From positions 3,653,501-3,717,500 of the forward strand of contig NZ_BAAAXG010000026.1 in NCBI RefSeq assembly GCF_039535475.1: a DNA stretch of 64,000 nt, read 5' to 3'. Positions 27,293 through 35,624 of the stretch are shown here, piece after piece; the stretch's first letter is position 1, and each line of letters starts with the position of its first letter. The notes under the pieces were generated by a model. That model was not told the DNA's origin. It saw nothing but the letters and a program-made list of their open reading frames with translations, and made no database searches. Position numbers and translations under genes: made by a program. The DNA comes from Streptomyces showdoensis. Its GTDB lineage: Bacteria > Actinomycetota > Actinomycetes > Streptomycetales > Streptomycetaceae.

Positions 27293-28704
27293 CCGGCAGC
27301 ACCCCCCAGCACGACCTCGACCGCCCGCTCGACCTCGTGGGCGTCGGCATCGGCCCGTTCAACCTCTCCCTCGCCGCGCTCGCCCAGGGCGTTCCCGGCG
27401 GCCTGGCCACCGCCTTCTTCGAGCAGCGGCCCTCCTTCCAGTGGCACCCCGGCCTGCTCATCGAGGGCGCCACCCTCCAGGTCCCCTTCCTGGCCGACCT
27501 GGTGACCCTGGCCGACCCGGCCAGCCCCTGGAGCTTCCTCAGCTACCTCAGGAGCCGCGACCGGCTCTTCCCCTTCTACTTCGCCGAGAAGTTCCACATC
27601 CAGCGCGCCGAGTACGACGCCTACTGCCGCTGGGTCAGCGGACTCGTCCCCGGACTCCACTTCGGACACCAGGTCGATTCCGTCCGCTGGAACCCCGAAC
27701 GGCGGCTGTTCGAGGTCGACTTCACCCAGCTCGACGCCGACGGCGAGGCGGAGGCGCTCGGCCGCGCCTACGCCCGCAACGTCGTTCTCGGCGTCGGCAC
27801 CGAGCCGTACGTCCCCGAGCCGCTGCGCCCGCTCGCCGACGCGCCCGGCGTGCCCGTGATCCACTCCGCCGACTACCTGACCCACCGCGAGAGCCTGCTC
27901 GCCGCGGGGCACGTCACCGTCATCGGCTCCGGCCAGTCGGGCGCCGAGGTCTTCCTCGACCTGCTGCGCGCCCGCCCCGAGGGAGCCGAGAAGCTGCACT
28001 GGCTGGCCCGCAGCGAGGCCTTCGCGCCCATGGAGTACTCCAAGCTGGGCCTGGAGCACTTCACCCCCGACTACACCCGCTACTTCCACGCCCTGCCCGA
28101 GCCGGTGCGGGGCGAACTGGTGCCCCGCCAGTGGCAGCTGCACAAGGGCATCGACGCCGACACCATCGCCGCCATCCACGACGAGCTCTACCGCCGCACC
28201 CTGCACGGCGGCTGGCCGGACGCCGTGATCACCCCGGGGGTCCGGGTCCGCACGGCCGGCCGGGTCGCCACCACCAAGGTCGAGCTGCACCTGGAGCACG
28301 CCCAGCAGAACTCCCGCTCCCGGCTCACCACCGACGCCGTGGTGCTGGCCACCGGCTACCGGGAGCGCCGGGTCGACCGGATGCTGGCCGGCCTCGACCC
28401 GTACCTGCGGCACGACTCCGCGGGCCGGCCCCGCATCGACAGCGCGTACCGGCTGGTGCTCGACGACTCGGTGACCGGCTCGGTCTACGTCCAGAACGCG
28501 GAGAAGCACACCCACGGCGTCGGCGCCCCCGACCTGGGACTCGCCGCCTGGCGCAGCGCCGTCATCCTCAACGCGGTCACCGGCAAGGAGCCCTACCCGC
28601 TGCCCCGCAGGACCGCCTTCACCACCTTCGGCCTGGACGCGCGCGAGGCGCCGAGCATTCCGGCCCAGGGCCAGAAGCTGACGCCTCTCACACAGAACGT
28701 CTGA
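27289..28704 (+). CDS. Lysine/ornithine N-monooxygenase
   Basis: A 471-residue flavin N-hydroxylase of the SidA/IucD/PvdA family. FAD-binding GVGIGPFNLSLAAL is at residues 17-30, the family motif FEQRPSFQWHPGLLIEGATLQVPFLADLVTLADP near residue 40, the NADPH-binding GSGQSGAEVFLDLL near residue 208, and the C-terminal ATGY near residue 355. It is coupled to the decarboxylase by a four-base overlap, as desB is to desA. The substrate should be a primary amine such as cadaverine, putrescine, lysine or ornithine; N-hydroxycadaverine is the simplest guess. The next gene is convergent, 12 bases on. Confidence 0.92.
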   Translation: MTGSTPQHDLDRPLDLVGVGIGPFNLSLAALAQGVPGGLATAFFEQRPSFQWHPGLLIEGATLQVPFLADLVTLADPASPWSFLSYLRSRDRLFPFYFAEKFHIQRAEYDAYCRWVSGLVPGLHFGHQVDSVRWNPERRLFEVDFTQLDADGEAEALGRAYARNVVLGVGTEPYVPEPLRPLADAPGVPVIHSADYLTHRESLLAAGHVTVIGSGQSGAEVFLDLLRARPEGAEKLHWLARSEAFAPMEYSKLGLEHFTPDYTRYFHALPEPVRGELVPRQWQLHKGIDADTIAAIHDELYRRTLHGGWPDAVITPGVRVRTAGRVATTKVELHLEHAQQNSRSRLTTDAVVLATGYRERRVDRMLAGLDPYLRHDSAGRPRIDSAYRLVLDDSVTGSVYVQNAEKHTHGVGAPDLGLAAWRSAVILNAVTGKEPYPLPRRTAFTTFGLDAREAPSIPAQGQKLTPLTQNV

Positions 28705-28716
28705 GCCCGGACGGGG

Positions 28717-30525
28717 CTAGAACACCGGCACGCCGTCCCGGGTCAGCTTCCAGTCCACCGAGGCGAACAGGGACGGGTCGACCGTGCCCTTCGCCTTCAC
28801 CCACTGGATGATGGTGTTGCGGATCTCGTCCGAGTTCGCCCACAGCTGCTGGGCCTTGGCCACGTGCGGGAAGGCGCCGCCGCCGCTGGCCCGGTAGTTG
28901 TTCACCGCGAGCACGAACGAGGCGGCCGGGTCGAGCGGCTTGCCCTGGAAGGACAGACCGGTGATCCGCTGACCGACCGGCTTGGCGATGTCGATGTCGT
29001 ACGTCAGCCCGGACACGGCGTCGTAGTTGTAGTCCGGGGTGCCGTCCGCGTTGGTGAGCTTGGCGGTGTCGACGGGGGCGCCCGCCGGGGTCTGGACGTA
29101 GTACTTCGCCGAGTACTCCAGGTACTCCTTCAGCTGGGCGCCCGTCATCAGCCGGGCCTCCAGGGTGTTCTCGAAGGGGTACAGCCCGGCGGCGTCCTTG
29201 ATGGAGATGGCGCCGGACGGGATGCGGGCGGTGCGGGAGAAGCAGGAGGCCTGGGAGAGCACCGGCAGGCCCGCGTAGGCCCCGCCGGCCAGGGCCGCCT
29301 TCACCGTCTCGGCCTGGACGACGTTGATCAGGTCGATGATCGGCTCGTCCTTCCACGGCGCGTCGGCCGTGGTCATGACCGCCGTCGAGGTGCCGATGAC
29401 CTGGTTGACGTACGCGACGACCTTCTTGTGCTCGTCCGCGAGCAGCCCGGTGATCTCCGGGTCCTCGGCGACCGTGTTGGAGTTGAGGACCGTGGCGCCG
29501 ACCTTCTCGACGGTCCAGCGGCCCTTCTCCCACACCAGGTCGAAGTCGAAGAGGGTGAGGCGCTGGCCCCACTTGAGCGGCTCGGACAGGACGACGTCCT
29601 TGCCGGTGGCCTTGTTCTTCACCCGGTACTCGGGGATCTCGGTGTGGGCGTGCCCGACCAGGATCGCGTCGATGCCCGGGACCTGCTCGGCGACGAGCCC
29701 GGCCGCGTTCTCGATGTACGGGAGCTGGTCACCGTACGAGGAGGTGCCGCTGGAGCCGGAGTGGGCCGAGACGACGACCACGTCGGCGCCCATGGAGCGC
29801 AGCTTGGGCACCCACTTGGCGGCCTGCTCCTCGAGGCCGGGGAAGACCATCTTGCCGTTGACGTTGGCCTTGTCCCAGATGGCGATGCCCGGGTTGGTCA
29901 GGCCGAGGACGGCGACCTTGACGTCACGGCCGTGCGGGGTGCGCAGCCGGTGGATGCTGTACGGCGGGAAGGCCGGGCGCAGGGTCTTCGCGTCGAGCGC
30001 GTTGGCGCCGAGCAGCGGGAAGTCGCACTGCTCCTGGAACTTCCGCAGCACCGGGATGCCGTAGTTGAACTCGTGGTTGCCGAGCGCGGCGGCGTCGTAG
30101 CCGATGGCGTTCATGGCCTGGGCCATCGGGTGGACCGGGCCGCCGGCCTTCGTGATCGGGTCGACCTTGGCGTAGTAGTAGGACAGCTGGGTGCCCTGGA
30201 TGGTGTCGCCGGCGTCGATGAGGAGGGTGTTGCAGCGGCCCTTCTCCTCGCGGACCTGCTCGACCAGGGTGGAGATCTTGGCGAGGCCGACGTCGTTGTG
30301 GGCCTTGTCGTCGAACTCCTTGTCGGTGAAGTAGTCCCAGTTGAAGACGTTCCCGTGCAGGTCGGTGGTGCCCATCACGGTGAAGGAGTACCGCTTCTGC
30401 GGACGCGGGCGGCCGTGACCGTGGCCGCCGTGGGCCTCGGCGGGAACGGCGGCGGCCCCGGTGAGGGCCACGCCGGCCCCGGCGGCGGCCGAGCGCTCCA
30501 GGAACGTCCTGCGGTTCAGCGGCAT
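28717..30525 (-). CDS. Tat-exported bifunctional metallophosphatase/5'-nucleotidase
   Basis: The 602-residue protein begins with a twin-arginine signal (NRRTFLERS, then a hydrophobic Ala/Gly run ending AEA near residue 31). The N-terminal calcineurin-like domain has GTTDLHGNVFNWDY, DAGDTIQG, GNHEFNYG, VSAHSG and GHAHTEI, which are the dimetal ligands. The C-terminal substrate-binding domain (from about residue 370) holds INVVQAETVKAALAGGAYAG and the Phe/Tyr nucleotide-stacking region LDPAASFVLAVNNYRASGGG. It would recover nucleosides and phosphate from extracellular nucleotides or 2',3'-cyclic nucleotides. The ATG has GGGGAGA upstream on its strand. PhoP control is plausible but no pho box was identified. 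Confidence 0.93.
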   Translation of the reverse strand: MPLNRRTFLERSAAAGAGVALTGAAAVPAEAHGGHGHGRPRPQKRYSFTVMGTTDLHGNVFNWDYFTDKEFDDKAHNDVGLAKISTLVEQVREEKGRCNTLLIDAGDTIQGTQLSYYYAKVDPITKAGGPVHPMAQAMNAIGYDAAALGNHEFNYGIPVLRKFQEQCDFPLLGANALDAKTLRPAFPPYSIHRLRTPHGRDVKVAVLGLTNPGIAIWDKANVNGKMVFPGLEEQAAKWVPKLRSMGADVVVVSAHSGSSGTSSYGDQLPYIENAAGLVAEQVPGIDAILVGHAHTEIPEYRVKNKATGKDVVLSEPLKWGQRLTLFDFDLVWEKGRWTVEKVGATVLNSNTVAEDPEITGLLADEHKKVVAYVNQVIGTSTAVMTTADAPWKDEPIIDLINVVQAETVKAALAGGAYAGLPVLSQASCFSRTARIPSGAISIKDAAGLYPFENTLEARLMTGAQLKEYLEYSAKYYVQTPAGAPVDTAKLTNADGTPDYNYDAVSGLTYDIDIAKPVGQRITGLSFQGKPLDPAASFVLAVNNYRASGGGAFPHVAKAQQLWANSDEIRNTIIQWVKAKGTVDPSLFASVDWKLTRDGVPVF

Positions 30526-30641
30526 GTGTGTTCTCCCCTAGTGGTTCTGTGGCGCGGGCGCCGACCGTGGCGCACAACGCGCGTAGATTCTGGCTCGGAT
30601 CGCACGGTCGCAACAGACCTTTCGGGTTACGGAGTGGGAAA

Positions 30642-31325
30642 GTGTTCGGTATGACACAGCAGCAGCCCACCCCCGAGGCGCCCCAGGTGACGGTCCGTGG
30701 CGAGGGCCGCCTGGAGGTGGACCCGGAGCTGGCCAGGATCGGCGTCTCGGTCCGCGCCCGGGGCACCGACCGCTCCTCGGTGCTGGCCGCCCTGACGAGC
30801 CGGAACGCCGAGGCGATCGCCCTGGTGAAGTCGTACGGGGAGGCCGTCGCCAAGCTGGAGACGGGCGCCCTCTCGGTCAGCCCGGAGCCCGCCCGGCACG
30901 GCCGCGGCGAGCGGGTGCGCGGCTACCAGGGCTGGGTGCACCTCTCGGCCGAGCTCACCGACTTCACCGCCCTCGGCGAGCTGACCACGCGCCTCGCCGA
31001 CCTGGAGTGGACCCGGGTGGACGGCCCCTGGTGGGCGCTGCGCCCGGACTCCCCGGCGTACGCGGAGGCGCGCCGGCAGGCGGTGCGGGAGGCGGTGCGC
31101 CGGGCGCGCGAGTACGCCGAGGCGCTGGGCTCCTCGCTGGTGGCGCTGCTCGAACTCTCCGACACCGGGCTCGGGCAGGGCGGCCCCGCGCCGATGGGCG
31201 GGATGCGGATGGCCTTCGCGGCGGAGGCGGTGGAGGCGCCGGCGCCGATGGAGCTCGAACCGCAGCGGCAGACGGTCACCGCCGAGGTCGCCGCGCGCTT
31301 CACGATGGCCCCGCCCGCACTCTGA
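30642..31325 (+). CDS. SIMPL (DUF541) domain protein
   Basis: A 227-residue protein of the SIMPL/DUF541 family (VTVRGEGRLEVDPELARIGVSVRARGTDRSSVLAAL, then YQGWVHLSAELTDFTALGEL and a C-terminal Pro-rich beta segment ending RFTMAPPAL). Family members are periplasmic or cytoplasmic oligomers of unclear role. The GTG at 30642 has GGAG seven bases upstream and is preferred to the ATG at 30651, whose site is too distant. No signal peptide is seen. It is divergent from the 5'-nucleotidase gene. Confidence 0.82.
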   Translation: MFGMTQQQPTPEAPQVTVRGEGRLEVDPELARIGVSVRARGTDRSSVLAALTSRNAEAIALVKSYGEAVAKLETGALSVSPEPARHGRGERVRGYQGWVHLSAELTDFTALGELTTRLADLEWTRVDGPWWALRPDSPAYAEARRQAVREAVRRAREYAEALGSSLVALLELSDTGLGQGGPAPMGGMRMAFAAEAVEAPAPMELEPQRQTVTAEVAARFTMAPPAL

Positions 31326-31390
31326 GACGACGGGCTTCCGGCCGCGAAAATCGCTCATCAGAGCAGCCGTTCGCACAGATTCAAGACTTG

Positions 31391-31419
31391 TCAACAAGCT
31401 TTCACTGAAAGGTTGTTGA
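31391..31419. promoter_or_regulatory. 29-base dyad upstream of pyruvate kinase
   Basis: TCAACAAGCTTTCA (31391-31404) and TGAAAGGTTGTTGA (31406-31419) are complementary at 13 of 14 positions around a single central base. The element is strikingly AT-rich for this genome and ends about 40 bases before the predicted pyk -10. No T tract follows, so an operator is more likely than a terminator. Confidence 0.65.
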
Positions 31420-31459
31420 GTAGTCATGCCCGGCCCATTCGCTACCCGCCGGTAAGCCC

Positions 31460-31465
31460 TAGGCT
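31460..31465 (+). promoter_or_regulatory. Possible -10 box of a leaderless pyk mRNA
   Basis: TAGGCT ends six bases before the pyk ATG, and no ribosome-binding site is present, so transcription could begin at the start codon. The -35 region is poor. Confidence 0.4.
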
Positions 31466-31471
31466 CGCCTC

Positions 31472-32902
31472 ATGCGCCGAGCAAAAATCGTTTGTACCCT
31501 TGGGCCCGCCACCGAAACATACGACCAGATCAAGGCATTGGTCGAAGCCGGGATGGATGTGGCCCGCCTCAACCTCAGCCACGGCTCCTACGCCGAGCAC
31601 GAGGAGCGCTACCAGCGCGTTCGCAAGGCCTCCGAGGAGACCGGCCGCAGCGTCGGCGTCCTCGCCGACCTTCAAGGCCCGAAGATCCGTCTCGGCCGGT
31701 TCCGCGAGGGTCCCGTACTCCTTGAACGCGGCGACGAGTTCACCATCACCGTGGAGCCGATGGAGGGCGACCGCCACTGCTGCGGCACCACCTACTCCGG
31801 GCTCGCCGAGGACGTCACCGCCGGCGAGCGCATCCTCGTCGACGACGGCCGGGTCACCCTGGAGGTCGTCTCCGTCGACGGGCCCCGGGTCAACACCCGG
31901 GTCGTCGAGGGCGGCATGGTCTCCGACAACAAGGGGCTCAACCTGCCCGGGGTCGCCGTCTCCGTCCCCGCCCTGTCCGAGAAGGACGTCGAGGACCTGC
32001 GCTGGGCCCTGCGCACCGGCGCCGACGTGATCGCCCTCTCCTTCGTCCGCAGCGGCCGGGACATCGAGGACGTCCACCGGATCATGGACGAGGAGGACCG
32101 CCGGATCCCGGTCATCGCCAAGATCGAGAAGCCGCAGGCGGTCGAGAACATCGAGGACATCGTCGCCGCCTTCGACGGCATCATGGTCGCCCGCGGCGAC
32201 CTGGGCGTCGAGATGCCCCTGGAGCAGGTGCCGATCGTCCAGAAGCGGGCCGTCAAGCTGGCCAAGCGGAACGCCAAGCCGGTCATCGTCGCCACCCAGA
32301 TGCTCGACTCGATGATCGACAACTCCCGGCCGACCCGCGCCGAGGCCTCCGACGTCGCCAACGCCGTCATCGACGGCACCGACGCCGTGATGCTCTCCGG
32401 CGAGACCAGCGTGGGCAAGTACCCGGTCGAGACCGTGCGCACGATGAGCCGGATCGTCGAGGCCGCCGAGGAGGACGTCCTCGCCAAGGGCCTGCCGCCG
32501 CTGACCGAGCGCAGCAAGCCCCGCACCCAGGGCGGCGCGGTGGCCCGGGCCGCCGCCGAGATCGGCGACTTCCTCGGGGCCCGGTTCCTGGTGGCCTTCA
32601 CCCAGTCCGGCGACACCGTCAAGCGGCTCTCCCGCTACCGCTCGCCGATCCCGCTGCTGGCCTTCACGCCGGACCCGGAGACCCGCTCCCAGCTCAACCT
32701 CACCTGGGGCGTCGAGACCTTCCTCGGCCCGCACGTCGACTCCACCGACGCGATGGTGGCGCAGGTGGACGAGGAGCTGCTGCGGATCGGGCGCTGCAAG
32801 AAGGGGGACATCGTGGTCATCACGGCCGGTTCTCCGCCCGGCGTGGCGGGGTCGACCAACCTGGTCCGCGTCCACCACATCGGGGAGCCCCCGACGGCCT
32901 GA
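31472..32902 (+). CDS. pyk: Pyruvate kinase
   Basis: The 476-residue glycolytic enzyme makes pyruvate and ATP from phosphoenolpyruvate and ADP. It begins MRRAKIVCTLGPATETYDQIKAL; NLSHGSYAEHEE, DLQGPKIRLG and the signature VIAKIEKPQAVENIEDI with MVARGDLGVEMPLEQVP (metal and substrate residues, around 215-250) are intact, as are TQMLDSMI and MLSGETSVGKYPVETV. The C-terminal effector domain is of usual length. No ribosome-binding site is seen and the -10-like TAGGCT is just upstream, which suggests a leaderless mRNA. A 29-base dyad upstream may be its operator. Streptomyces normally has two pyk genes; this is the one next to pdtaR. Confidence 0.97.
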   Translation: MRRAKIVCTLGPATETYDQIKALVEAGMDVARLNLSHGSYAEHEERYQRVRKASEETGRSVGVLADLQGPKIRLGRFREGPVLLERGDEFTITVEPMEGDRHCCGTTYSGLAEDVTAGERILVDDGRVTLEVVSVDGPRVNTRVVEGGMVSDNKGLNLPGVAVSVPALSEKDVEDLRWALRTGADVIALSFVRSGRDIEDVHRIMDEEDRRIPVIAKIEKPQAVENIEDIVAAFDGIMVARGDLGVEMPLEQVPIVQKRAVKLAKRNAKPVIVATQMLDSMIDNSRPTRAEASDVANAVIDGTDAVMLSGETSVGKYPVETVRTMSRIVEAAEEDVLAKGLPPLTERSKPRTQGGAVARAAAEIGDFLGARFLVAFTQSGDTVKRLSRYRSPIPLLAFTPDPETRSQLNLTWGVETFLGPHVDSTDAMVAQVDEELLRIGRCKKGDIVVITAGSPPGVAGSTNLVRVHHIGEPPTA

Positions 32903-32906
32903 GGGT

Positions 32907-32928
32907 CCCCCGGAAGCCGCAGCCGGGG
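32907..32928 (+). terminator. Possible pyk terminator
   Basis: CCCCGG and CCGGGG form a short stem directly after the pyk stop, before the convergent tRNA gene. Confidence 0.4.
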
Positions 32929-32953
32929 CGTGACCTTGGAAATCGCGTTAATG

Positions 32954-33026
32954 TACCCCGGGTGGGATTCGAACCCACGCTAGATGGTGTTTGAGACCAT
33001 TGCCTCTACCGCTGGGCTACCGGGGC
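32954..33026 (-). tRNA. tRNA with anticodon CAA (nominal tRNA-Leu), short variable loop
   Basis: The 73-base minus-strand sequence folds as a cloverleaf: acceptor GCCCCGG against CCGGGGT (first pair G-U), D-loop AGCGGTAGA, anticodon stem ATGGT/ACCAT around loop CTCAAAC (anticodon CAA, which reads UUG leucine), T-arm GTGGG-TTCGAAT-CCCAC, and discriminator A. The 3' CCA is not encoded. The variable region is only five bases (CTAGC), whereas normal tRNA-Leu has a long variable arm, so this is a class I molecule with a leucine anticodon. The D-stem has only three good pairs. It lies between pyk and pdtaR, convergent with pyk. Confidence 0.85.
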
Positions 33027-33150
33027 TTCCTTCGAAACGAAGGGGGGCGGTCACCCGCCGTGCCCCTACCTTACAGGAGGTGGGTAGGCTCATGGGGAGC
33101 TGTATCCGCCTCGATCACCCTGCGAACGAGGCCTTGAACGAGGAGCCCGA

Positions 33151-33810
33151 GTGACCGCCCCCGAGTCGCCCCAGCCCGCCGACGACGCCGACACGTCGCA
33201 CGTCCCGCCGCTGACGACCCGCGTCGTCATCGCCGAGGACGAGGCCCTCATCCGCATGGATCTCAAGGAGATGCTGGAGGAGGAGGGCTACACCGTCGTC
33301 GGCGAGGCCGGCGACGGCGCCACGGCCGTGGAGCTCGCCCGCGAGCACCGGCCCGACCTGGTCATCCTCGACGTGAAGATGCCGGTCCTCGACGGCATCT
33401 CGGCCGCCGAGAAGATCGCCGGCGAGTCCATCGCCCCGGTCCTCATGCTCACCGCCTTCTCCCAGCGCGAGCTCGTCGAGCGCGCCCGGGACGCCGGCGC
33501 CATGGCGTACCTCGTCAAGCCGTTCAGCAAGAGCGACGTGGTGCCGGCCATCGAGATGGCCGTCTCCCGCTTCGCCGAGCTGCGCGCCCTGGAGCAGGAG
33601 GTCGCCGACCTCTCCCAGCGCCTGGAGACCCGCAAGCTGGTGGACCGCGCCAAGTCGATCCTCCAGACCCAGTACGGGCTCACCGAGCCGGCCGCCTTCC
33701 GCTGGATCCAGAAGACCTCCATGGACCGCCGCATGTCGATGCAGCAGGTCGCCGAGGCGGTCATCGAGGACGCCGAGGAGAAGAAGGCGGCCAAGGCCAA
33801 GGAGCAGTAG
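33151..33810 (+). CDS. pdtaR: ANTAR-domain response regulator PdtaR
   Basis: The 219-residue protein has a receiver domain (TTRVVIAEDEALIRMDLKEML with the acidic pocket, phosphorylated Asp in VILDVKMPVLDG near residue 73, Thr in LMLTAFSQ, Lys in YLVKPFSKSD) and a C-terminal ANTAR RNA-binding domain (RAKSILQTQYGLTEPAAFRWIQKTSMDRRMSMQQVAEAVI, about residues 165-210). In mycobacteria PdtaR is phosphorylated by PdtaS and binds hairpin RNAs to prevent early termination. The GTG has GAGGAG upstream. Context pyk-pdtaR-polA-rpsA is shared with mycobacteria. No tandem hexaloop hairpins were spotted nearby. Confidence 0.93.
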   Translation: MTAPESPQPADDADTSHVPPLTTRVVIAEDEALIRMDLKEMLEEEGYTVVGEAGDGATAVELAREHRPDLVILDVKMPVLDGISAAEKIAGESIAPVLMLTAFSQRELVERARDAGAMAYLVKPFSKSDVVPAIEMAVSRFAELRALEQEVADLSQRLETRKLVDRAKSILQTQYGLTEPAAFRWIQKTSMDRRMSMQQVAEAVIEDAEEKKAAKAKEQ

Positions 33811-33858
33811 ACCGCTCCGTGCCCGCGCGTCCGCACCCGCGCGTCCGCACACGTGAAG

Positions 33859-33892
33859 AAGGCCCGCCCCACGCACGCGTGGGGCGGGCCTT
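33859..33892. terminator. Bidirectional terminator between pdtaR and livF
   Basis: AAGGCCCGCCCCACGC (33859-33874) and GCGTGGGGCGGGCCTT (33877-33892) are a perfect 16-base inverted repeat two bases apart, lying between convergent genes. Confidence 0.9.
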
Positions 33893-33907
33893 CCTGCTGC
33901 GGGGCGG

Positions 33908-34620
33908 CTACTCCTCGCCGAGGTACGTCTTGCGCACCTCGTCGTTCACGAGCAGGTCGCGGCCGGTGCCGGACAGCTTCACCGTGCCGACCTCCATCAC
34001 GTACCCGTAGTCCGCGAGGGAGAGCGCGGCCTGCGCGTTCTGCTCGATGAGCAGGATCGTCATGCCCTCGGCCTTCAGCGCCGCGATGGTCTCCATGATC
34101 TTCTGCATCATGATCGGGGAGAGGCCCATCGAGGGCTCGTCCAGCATCAGCAGCTTCGGCTGGGACATCAGCGCCCGGCCCATCGCCAGCATCTGCTGCT
34201 CGCCGCCGGAGAGGGTGCCCGCGGCCTGCTTGCGACGCTCGCCCAGGATCGGGAAGAGGTCGTAGGCCTTCTGGATGTCCCGCTCGATGCCGTCCTTGTC
34301 GCTGCGCAGGAAGGCGCCCAGCTGGAGGTTCTCGGCGATGCTGAGCCGCGGGAAGATGTGCCGGCCCTCGGGGGAGTGGGCGAGGCCCAGCGAGACCACC
34401 TTGTGGGCCGGGATGCCGTTGAGCACCTGGCCGTCGAAGGTGATCGTGCCGCCGGAGGGCTTCAGCAGACCGGACAGCGTGCGCAGGGTCGTGGTCTTGC
34501 CGGCGCCGTTGGTGCCGATCAGGGCGACGACCTGGCCCGCCTCGACGGAGAAGGAGATGCCCTTGACGGCCTCGATCTTGCCGTAGGCGACCCTGAGGTC
34601 CTCGACCTCCAGAAGTGCGG

Positions 34621-34624
<4 letters not shown>
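33908..34624 (-). CDS. livF: Branched-chain amino-acid ABC transporter ATP-binding protein LivF
   Basis: A 238-residue ABC ATPase: Walker A GTNGAGKTT near residue 40, the Q-loop region GLAHSPEGRHIFPRLSIAENLQLGAF typical of LivF, signature LSGGEQQM near residue 137, Walker B LLMLDEPSMGLSP and the switch His replaced in the usual LivF way (LIEQNA). The GTG start at 34624 overlaps the livG stop as GTGA. It pairs with LivG to power import of leucine, isoleucine and valine or related amino acids. It is the last gene of the operon and ends at a strong hairpin. Confidence 0.94.
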
Positions 34625-35619
<995 letters not shown>

Positions 35620-35624
35620 GGCGT

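Noticed and set aside
33151..33810. ANTAR-target tandem hexaloop hairpins near pdtaR
   Set aside because: The hairpins seen nearby have two- to five-base loops and no conserved A/G loop positions.
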